Shown one piece after another: positions 16,617 to 21,984 of a stretch of 21,984 bases of DNA; the stretch's first letter is position 1; each line of letters starts with the position of its first letter. Made by a program: the position numbers and the translations under genes. Under the pieces are notes generated by a model. It saw nothing but the letters and a program-made list of their open reading frames with translations, did not search any database and was not told where the DNA came from. Location: the NCBI GenBank assembly GCA_963933885.1, contig CAWVWF010000034.1, positions 1 through 21,984 of the forward strand, written 5' to 3'. The DNA is from CAWVWF01 sp963933885. GTDB lineage: Bacteria > Bacteroidota > Bacteroidia > Flavobacteriales_C > GCA-002722245.

Positions 16617-16706
16617 ATGCAAAATAATAGCAAAAATATTATCACTACAATTTCAACGATTATCACTATCGTTGCTGCTATTATTATTACCCCTTTGGGG
16701 TCTTAA
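16617..16706 (+). CDS. thrL: Putative threonine operon leader peptide
   Basis: A 29-codon ORF ending 118 bases before thrA. Its product has five Thr (residues 10, 11, 14, 17, 25) and nine Ile (8, 9, 12, 15, 16, 18, 22-24), nearly all between residues 8 and 25, for example IITTISTIITI. The E. coli thrL peptide has the same Thr/Ile-rich design because threonine and isoleucine both govern the pathway, Ile being made from Thr. Ribosome stalling at these codons when charged tRNA is scarce would alter folding of the RNA downstream. The last codons (Thr-Pro-Leu-Gly-Ser) are part of a hairpin. No other in-frame ATG is available. Too short for ordinary gene prediction; composition and position are the evidence, and activity is inferred. 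Confidence 0.85.
   Translation: MQNNSKNIITTISTIITIVAAIIITPLGS
16689..16701 (+). promoter_or_regulatory. Hairpin at the end of the thr leader ORF
   Basis: ACCCC (16689-16693) and GGGGT (16697-16701) form a GC-rich 5-bp stem with a TTT loop, the only GC-rich structure in an AT-rich leader. It covers the last Thr codon through the Gly-Ser codons, so a translating or stalled ribosome would open or mask it. It lacks a T tract, so it is not a classical terminator by itself. Confidence 0.55.
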
Positions 16707-16738
16707 ATTACACATATAACATATATAAATGCATTTCT

Positions 16739-16801
16739 TGGTTAAATCATTATTTAATCACGGGATAATTCAATATTTTTGCGCTCATTATGGTGATGAG
16801 C
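16739..16801 (+). promoter_or_regulatory. Two further candidate hairpins before thrA
   Basis: A 9-bp AT-rich stem with one G-T pair (16739-16747 with 16752-16760, CATT loop), and a 6-bp stem GCTCAT/ATGAGC (16783-16788 with 16796-16801). The second ends 23 bases before the thrA start. A TTAAAT at 16703-16708 could compete for the ATTTAA arm (16752-16757). Which structures form, and whether any acts as terminator, cannot be decided by eye. Confidence 0.35.
16774..16781 (+). promoter_or_regulatory. Possible second promoter element directly upstream of thrA
   Basis: TATTTTTG is an exact TAnnTTTG match, followed by a C as is frequent in Flavobacteriia, 43 bases before the thrA ATG. Upstream, TTTA at 16753-16756 lies 17 bases away, a weak -33 match. 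If used it would bypass the leader. Confidence 0.35.
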
Positions 16802-16824
16802 CAATAATTTAAAAATAAGAGAAT

Positions 16825-19257
16825 ATGAAGGTTTTAAAATTTGGTGGTACTTCAGTTGGATCGGCTGATTCAATAAAAAAAGTAGCTCAGATCGTTAATT
16901 CGGAAGCTCAAAATGGGAGAGTTTTAGTAGTTGTTTCTGCAATGAGTCAGATCACTAATAAGCTTTTATCCGCTAGCCAACTGGCTGCAAGTGGAGATGA
17001 GTCCTATAAAGAGGTAGTAAAAGAAATTGAAACAAAACATTTTGATGCGATTAGAGATTTAGTTTCTATTGATCAACAAAGTGGTATAATTGCCAACGTT
17101 AAAGTAATGCTTAACCAGTTGGAAGATATGCTTACAGGAGTATATTTGATTCAAGAGCTTTCTCCAAAAACTTCAGATTTTATCGTAAGTTTTGGTGAAC
17201 AGTTATCTTCTTTCATTGTTTCTCATGCTATGAAAGCAGAATTAGTTGACTCAAGAAACTTGATTTTCACTAATAAATCTTTCGGTGGTGCAACTGTACT
17301 TTACGATATTACTTATAAGAATATTCAAGAGTACTTCGAAAAATCTGATGAGAACGTTTTTGTTGCTCCAGGTTTTGTTGCTTCAACTGAAGAAGGAATT
17401 ACTTCTACTTTAGGAAGAGGTGGTTCTGATTTCTCTGCAGCAATTTATGCAGCAGCAACAAGCGCAGAAGAATTACAAATTTGGACAGATGTTTCAGGAA
17501 TGATGACTGCTGATCCTCGTAAAGTAAAAGCTGCTTTCCCAGTAAAGAAGATTTCTTACAAAGAAGCAATGGAATTATCTCACTTCGGTGCCAAGGTAAT
17601 TTATCCACCAACAATACTTCCTGTATACAAACAAGGAATTCCAATTAGAATTAAAAACACTTTCGCTCCACAGGACGAAGGAACTTTAATTTCTGTTGGA
17701 AATCAAGAAGGAATGCCAATCAAAGGAATTAGCTCAATTGATAAAATTGCGTTGATGAGTTTATCTGGTTCTGGAATGATTGGAATACCAGGAATTTCTG
17801 CTCGTTTATTTAGCGCACTTTCTAGAGCTGAGGTTAATATCATATTAATTACTCAAGCTTCTTCTGAGCACTCTATCACTTTTGCAATTGCACCGGATGA
17901 TGTTGAGTTAGCAGTTGAGTCAGTAAAAGAAGAGTTTACTTTCGAAATCCAGATGGGTAAAGTAAACAGTCCAAGAGTTGAAACTGGTTTATCAATCATC
18001 GCCTTAGTTGGTGAAAAGATGAGTGGACAAGTTAACGTTTCTGGAAAAATGTTTAACGCATTAGGAAGTAATGGTGTTAACATCAGAGCAATTGCTCAAG
18101 GTTCTTCAGAAAGAAATATTTCTGCAGTAATCGAAGAAAAGCATGTTGCTAAAGCATTAAACGTATTACACGAAAATCATTTCGAAGGTCATAAAAAACG
18201 TTTGAACATATTTGTTGTAGGTGTAGGTAATGTTGGAGGAACTTTAGTTGAGCAAATTAAAGCGCAACAAGCTAACCTAGCTGAAAGATCTAATATCAAC
18301 TTAAGAGTTGTTGGATTAGCTAACTCTAGAAAAATGTTGTTAAACGGTCAGGGAATCGACTTAGATAACTGGCAAGATCAAGTTGAAGCTTCTAACAAAC
18401 CATTTGATAAAGATGTTTTAATTGAAGAGATCAAAGAATTAAACTTAAGAAATAGTGTATTTGTAGATTGTACAGCAAACTACGAAATCGCATCTGTATA
18501 TAAGAACGCATTAGAAGGTAACATCAACATCGTTACTGCTAACAAAATTGCTTGTTCATCTGATTACGATTTATACCAAGAATTAAAAGCGATCTGCTTA
18601 AAGAACAATGTTAAGTTCCTATATGAAACTAACGTTGGAGCTGGTTTACCAGTTATCGGAACAATTAACGATTTAGTTCACTCAGGAGATACAATCAAAA
18701 AGATTGAAGCTACTGTTTCTGGATCTTTAAATTACATCTTCAATAATTACGATGGGAATAACACTTTCCATGATGTTGTTATGGAGGCTAAAACTGAAGG
18801 TTATACTGAACCAGATCCTCGTATTGATTTATCTGGAGTTGATGTTAAGCGTAAGATCCTAATATTAGTTAGAGAGGCTGGATTCAAAATGGAGTTTGAC
18901 GATATTATCGTTGGAGATATTTTACCAAAAGCTTGTTTCGATGTTGAATCAGTTGATGATTTCTTCGAAGTTCTAAAAAAGGATGAAGCTACTTTTAAGA
19001 AAATGGTAAATGATGCGCAAGCAGAAACAAAGAAATTAAGAGTAATAGCTAAATTTACTGATGGAAAAGCAACAGTTGATTTAGAAGCTGTTGATTCAAC
19101 ACACCCATTCTATAGCTTACAAGGAACTGATAACACTGTAGCATTATATACTGATAGATATGTAGCGCAACCAATGGTTATTCAGGGTGCTGGTGCTGGT
19201 GCAGGAGTTACTGCTGCTGGTGTTTTTGCTGATATCGTAAGAATAGCAAATTACTAA
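16825..19257 (+). CDS. thrA: Bifunctional aspartokinase / homoserine dehydrogenase
   Basis: An 810-residue fused enzyme that catalyses the first and third steps from aspartate to threonine: phosphorylation of aspartate, and NAD(P)H-dependent reduction of aspartate semialdehyde to homoserine. The kinase part starts with KFGGTSVGSADSIKK and has FGEQLSS, GRGGSDFSAA and WTDVSGMMTADPRKV. Paired ACT domains at about 315-455 are the usual site of feedback control by threonine. The dehydrogenase begins at about 462 with the nucleotide-binding GVGNVGG (466-472). It continues with TANKIACSS, the GAGLPVIGTI block, VSGSLNYIFN and the GYTEPDPRIDLSGVDVKRK signature. Length and order match E. coli ThrA. It is followed 11 bases later by thrB and preceded by the Thr/Ile leader. 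Confidence 0.97.
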   Translation: MKVLKFGGTSVGSADSIKKVAQIVNSEAQNGRVLVVVSAMSQITNKLLSASQLAASGDESYKEVVKEIETKHFDAIRDLVSIDQQSGIIANVKVMLNQLEDMLTGVYLIQELSPKTSDFIVSFGEQLSSFIVSHAMKAELVDSRNLIFTNKSFGGATVLYDITYKNIQEYFEKSDENVFVAPGFVASTEEGITSTLGRGGSDFSAAIYAAATSAEELQIWTDVSGMMTADPRKVKAAFPVKKISYKEAMELSHFGAKVIYPPTILPVYKQGIPIRIKNTFAPQDEGTLISVGNQEGMPIKGISSIDKIALMSLSGSGMIGIPGISARLFSALSRAEVNIILITQASSEHSITFAIAPDDVELAVESVKEEFTFEIQMGKVNSPRVETGLSIIALVGEKMSGQVNVSGKMFNALGSNGVNIRAIAQGSSERNISAVIEEKHVAKALNVLHENHFEGHKKRLNIFVVGVGNVGGTLVEQIKAQQANLAERSNINLRVVGLANSRKMLLNGQGIDLDNWQDQVEASNKPFDKDVLIEEIKELNLRNSVFVDCTANYEIASVYKNALEGNINIVTANKIACSSDYDLYQELKAICLKNNVKFLYETNVGAGLPVIGTINDLVHSGDTIKKIEATVSGSLNYIFNNYDGNNTFHDVVMEAKTEGYTEPDPRIDLSGVDVKRKILILVREAGFKMEFDDIIVGDILPKACFDVESVDDFFEVLKKDEATFKKMVNDAQAETKKLRVIAKFTDGKATVDLEAVDSTHPFYSLQGTDNTVALYTDRYVAQPMVIQGAGAGAGVTAAGVFADIVRIANY

Positions 19258-19268
19258 ACAAGTTTAAT

Positions 19269-20195
19269 ATGAATCAAGTTAAAGTATTTGCCCCTGCAAC
19301 TGTAGCTAATGTAGCTTGCGGATTTGATGTATTAGGATTGGCGTTAGATTTTCCTGGAGATGAGGTGATCGTAACAAAAACTGATTCTAATAAAGTAGTT
19401 ATCACCGCTTGTCATAATGCTGAAGATTTACCTTTAGCAGCAGATGAAAATGTTGCCGGTGTAGCAGTCATGGCATTACTTGAAAAACTAGGTTCAACAC
19501 AAGGTTTCGAAATAGAATTAACTAAAGGTGTTAAGCCTGGAAGTGGTATTGGAAGTTCAGCAGCTAGTTCAGCAGCAGCTGTAGTTGCAGTTAATCATTT
19601 GTTGGGTGAACCATATACTCGTAAAGAGTTGGTTGAATTCGCAATGCAAGGAGAAAAATGTGCAACTGGTGTTGCTCATGCTGATAATGTTGCTCCTAGT
19701 ATATGTGGTGGTTTTACTTTGGTAAGAAGCTACGAACCTTTAGATATTATAAAAATAGAATCTCCAGAAGAACTTTGGGCTACTGTAATTCATCCTCAAA
19801 TTGAGGTGAAGACTCGTGATGCTAGAAGAGTTTTGAAAGGTGGAATTGATTTGAAAAAAGCAATTACACAATGGGGTAATGTAGGAGGGTTAATCGCTGG
19901 ATTATATTCTAAAGATTATGATTTAATTGGAAGATCATTGGTAGATGTAGTTATCGAACCAATCAGATCTATTCTGATTCCTGGTTATGCTAGCGTTAAA
20001 AAAGCAAGTATGGAAGCTGGAGCATTAGGTTGTTCAATTTCGGGATCAGGTCCTTCAATCTTTGCACTTTCAAAAGGCAAAGAACAAGCATTAAAAGTAA
20101 AGGAAGCCATGGGTGAAATTTACAAAGAGTACGGAGTAGATTATGATATTCATGTAAGTCAGGTTAATTCTGAAGGTGCAAGAATTATTAAATAA
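19269..20195 (+). CDS. thrB: Homoserine kinase
   Basis: A 308-residue GHMP-family kinase that phosphorylates homoserine to O-phosphohomoserine with ATP. The N-terminal FAPATVANVACGFDVLGLAL, the ATP-binding glycine/serine-rich loop PGSGIGSSAAS at 90-100 and the C-terminal GCSISGSGPS at 254-263 are the three GHMP motifs. Length is typical. It sits between thrA (11-base gap) and thrC (21-base gap) and is clearly co-transcribed with them. Confidence 0.97.
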   Translation: MNQVKVFAPATVANVACGFDVLGLALDFPGDEVIVTKTDSNKVVITACHNAEDLPLAADENVAGVAVMALLEKLGSTQGFEIELTKGVKPGSGIGSSAASSAAAVVAVNHLLGEPYTRKELVEFAMQGEKCATGVAHADNVAPSICGGFTLVRSYEPLDIIKIESPEELWATVIHPQIEVKTRDARRVLKGGIDLKKAITQWGNVGGLIAGLYSKDYDLIGRSLVDVVIEPIRSILIPGYASVKKASMEAGALGCSISGSGPSIFALSKGKEQALKVKEAMGEIYKEYGVDYDIHVSQVNSEGARIIK

Positions 20196-20216
20196 ACAAG
20201 ATTTTAAGAAAGCAAG

Positions 20217-21506
20217 ATGAAGTATTTCAGTACAAATAAAAAATCAGAAGATGTATCTTTCAGAGATGCAGTAGTTAGAGGTTTAGCACCGGATGGAGGT
20301 TTATACTTTCCGGAGCGTATCGAAAAATTACCAGCTGGTTTAATTGGTTCAGGAAAATCTGTTGAGGAGTTAGGTTTTGAGGTCGCTAAAAGATTTGTTG
20401 ATGGAGAAATTCCTAACGACAAGTTAGAAACTATCGTTTCAGAGACTGTTAACTTCCCATTACCTCTTGTTTCTGTTGAGAAAGATGTTTTCTCTTTAGA
20501 ATTATGGCACGGACCAACATGTGCTTTTAAAGATGTTGGTGGAAGATTTTTAGCGCGTTGTTTATCTCATTTCGTTGAAGAAAGCGGTGAAAAGGTTACT
20601 ATACTAGTAGCTACTTCAGGAGATACTGGAAGTGCTGTTGCAGCTGGTTTTTTAGGTGTTGAAGGAATTGATGTTGTTATTCTTTATCCAAAAGGTAAAG
20701 TATCTAAGATTCAAGAGCAGCAGTTAACTACAATGGGGCAGAATATTACTACTTTGGAAATCGACGGAACATTCGATGATTGTCAAAGTATGGTTAAGTC
20801 TGCATTCAACGATGCTGATTTAAGAAAAGCAATGAAGTTATCTTCGGCTAACAGTATTAACGTTGCGAGATTCTTACCTCAATCATTTTACTACTTCAGC
20901 TCTTATGAGCAATTAGAAGATAAAACTAAGCCTTTAGTTTACGCTTGTCCATCTGGAAACTACGGAAACTTAACAGCTGGTTTATTCGCAAGAGAAATGG
21001 GATTACCTATTGATCGTTTTATCGCGGCTACTAATGTTAATGATATTATTCCTCAGTATTTAAAGACTGGGAACTATGTTCCAAAACCATCAATATTCAC
21101 TATTTCTAATGCAATGGATATTGGAGATCCTTCAAACTTTGCAAGAATTTTAGAGATCCACAATGGTGATTGGGAAGCAGTTAAAAAATCTTTAGCTGGT
21201 TATTCATTCACTGATGAGCAAACTAAAGTTGGGATGAAAGATGTTATTGATAGAACTGGATATTTAATGGAACCTCACGGAACTATCGGATATATGGCTT
21301 TAAAAGAATACCAAAAAACACATGATGTTCAAGGTATTGTTCTTGAAACTGCTCACCCTGCTAAATTTGGTGAAGTTGTAGAGCCTGTAATCGGAAGAAA
21401 AGTTGAAGTTCCAGCAAGATTACAAGAGTTCATGAATAGAGAAAAAGTGGCGACTTTGATTCAACCAAAGTTCTCAGAGTTAAAAGCATTTTTATTAGCG
21501 ATGTAA
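20217..21506 (+). CDS. thrC: Threonine synthase
   Basis: A 429-residue PLP enzyme that converts O-phosphohomoserine to threonine and phosphate, the last step of the operon's pathway. The N-terminal MKYFSTNKKSEDVSFRDAV and PDGGLYFPE are typical of the longer threonine synthase class. The PLP-binding lysine is expected at Lys105 in HGPTCAFKDVGGR. ATSGDTGSAVAAGF (132-145) and PSGNYGNLTAG form the cofactor and phosphate-binding parts. Length matches the E. coli ThrC type. It is the last gene, followed by a strong terminator. Confidence 0.97.
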   Translation: MKYFSTNKKSEDVSFRDAVVRGLAPDGGLYFPERIEKLPAGLIGSGKSVEELGFEVAKRFVDGEIPNDKLETIVSETVNFPLPLVSVEKDVFSLELWHGPTCAFKDVGGRFLARCLSHFVEESGEKVTILVATSGDTGSAVAAGFLGVEGIDVVILYPKGKVSKIQEQQLTTMGQNITTLEIDGTFDDCQSMVKSAFNDADLRKAMKLSSANSINVARFLPQSFYYFSSYEQLEDKTKPLVYACPSGNYGNLTAGLFAREMGLPIDRFIAATNVNDIIPQYLKTGNYVPKPSIFTISNAMDIGDPSNFARILEIHNGDWEAVKKSLAGYSFTDEQTKVGMKDVIDRTGYLMEPHGTIGYMALKEYQKTHDVQGIVLETAHPAKFGEVVEPVIGRKVEVPARLQEFMNREKVATLIQPKFSELKAFLLAM

Positions 21507-21542
21507 TCTCCTTACTTTTAAAGTAAGTTATTTATAAAATAC

Positions 21543-21575
21543 AAAAGCATGATGGATTCCATCATGCTTTTTTTG
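21543..21575 (+). terminator. Strong intrinsic terminator of the thr operon
   Basis: A perfect 13-bp stem (21543-21555 with 21559-21571) with a 3-base ATT loop, running into a run of seven or more T residues, 36 bases after the thrC stop. Confidence 0.96.
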
Positions 21576-21628
21576 TTTTCAAGAATGATGATCAATAGTA
21601 CACAAAAATAGTATTGATGTCATATTCG

Positions 21629-21650
21629 TTACTTGGGGACTGTTCCTTTT
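21629..21650 (+). repeat. 22-bp direct repeat, copy 1
   Basis: Exact match to 21866-21887, 237 bases further on. The core CTTGGGGACTGTTCC is an imperfect palindrome (GGGAC-T-GTTCC with one G-T pair). Confidence 0.85.
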
Positions 21651-21689
21651 TTTCAAGTTTTTTTTTGGACTCACGTTCCTTAATTTGTC

Positions 21690-21709
21690 ATTCCTGCCAA
21701 GGCAGGAAT
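21690..21709. repeat. Perfect palindrome resembling dispersed REP-type elements
   Basis: ATTCCTGCC and GGCAGGAAT form a perfect 9-bp inverted repeat with an AA spacer, within a GTCATTCCTGCC...GGCAGGAATCTAG context. Sequences of this form are known as dispersed intergenic repeats in many bacteria. Confidence 0.7.
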
Positions 21710-21865
21710 CTAGACGCCTCGCAAACGAACACTCATCCAATTGGTAAATCAAAACTTAATATAACCGTTCAAAAAGAGTGCTTTTCTGACGTGTTGAAAA
21801 TCCTTCAAACAACTACTCACGTTGAACTATTGTTACTTCCCGGAGCAGGACTGTCCCGGTATAAT

Positions 21866-21887
21866 TTACTTGGGGACTGTTCCTTTT
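21866..21887 (+). repeat. 22-bp direct repeat, copy 2
   Basis: Exact second copy of 21629-21650. Just upstream, GGACTGTCC (21848-21856), flanked by CCCGG on both sides, is a related but perfect palindrome. Confidence 0.85.
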
Positions 21888-21984
21888 ATGAACATTTGTC
21901 ACATCACATACGCTAGCGAAAGTTTTAGTGAAGCGTAACTTGTGCTTTTTTCTTAGCAAGGCTGTGCCTTAAGTGTGTGGGAAG

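Larger units (their letters stand above)
21576..21984. other. Non-coding, repeat-bearing region
   Basis: No convincing gene is seen. The only longer open frame (21614-21916) translates the repeat sequences themselves and resembles no family. The stretch holds a 22-bp direct repeat, a perfect palindrome, several GGACTGT(T/C)CC-type half-palindromes, a CGCTAGCG palindrome (21911-21918) and an AAGGC/GCCTT hairpin (21958-21970). Its GC content is higher than the surrounding genes in places. It looks like a patch of mobile or REP-type repeats. Confidence 0.6.

Noticed and set aside
21614..21916. 100-residue open frame in the terminal repeat region
   Set aside because: Its translation is mostly the two repeat copies (LLGDCSFF and LLGDCSFY) and linker sequence, matches no family and has no promoter or start context. 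It is better explained as non-coding repeat DNA.

Overview
The window is low-GC, gene-dense DNA from a member of the Bacteroidota, most likely a Flavobacteriia-type marine or free-living bacterium. Three things support this. Several proteins carry type IX secretion (T9SS) C-terminal sorting domains, both type B and type A. Promoter-like elements match the Bacteroidota consensus TTTG / TAnnTTTG. Start codons lack strong Shine-Dalgarno sequences. No tRNA, rRNA, CRISPR array or complete insertion sequence was seen.

Layout. Positions 1-1424 hold the 3' part of a large surface protein made of cysteine-paired Ig-like repeats plus a T9SS type B domain, closed by a strong terminator. A secreted GH18 chitinase-like protein with a T9SS type A tail follows (1563-2804). 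Positions 3000-9992 are a tightly packed five-gene, same-strand cluster: a membrane transglutaminase-like protein with seven C-terminal helices, a RimK-related ATP-grasp ligase, a membrane-anchored TPR protein, a lipoprotein and an outer-membrane beta-barrel ending in a lysine/arginine tail. Two genes then run on the minus strand (a GNAT acetyltransferase and an AI-2E-family transporter, 9993-11664). An orphan LytTR response regulator is at 11859-12548. A minus-strand set of three secreted-protein genes spans 16401 down to 12579.

The right-hand part is the threonine operon thrA-thrB-thrC (16825-21506). It is preceded by a 29-codon ORF rich in threonine and isoleucine codons (16617-16706), a strong candidate for an attenuation leader peptide. 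A strong terminator follows thrC. The last ~400 bases carry no convincing gene but hold a 22-bp direct repeat and a perfect palindrome resembling REP-type mobile repeats.

How the genes work together. ThrA, ThrB and ThrC convert aspartate to threonine (ThrA supplies two of the steps), and the leader probably senses charged tRNA-Thr and tRNA-Ile. The five-gene cluster places one product in each envelope layer: cytosol (ligase), inner membrane (transglutaminase-7TM), periplasm (TPR), and outer membrane (lipoprotein and barrel). This suggests a trans-envelope peptide-ligation or modification apparatus. The ligase and 7TM protein families are known as partners; the downstream TPR-lipoprotein-barrel extension, the apparently intact Cys-His-Asp triad in a family named as inactive, and the polybasic barrel tail are the most unusual content here.
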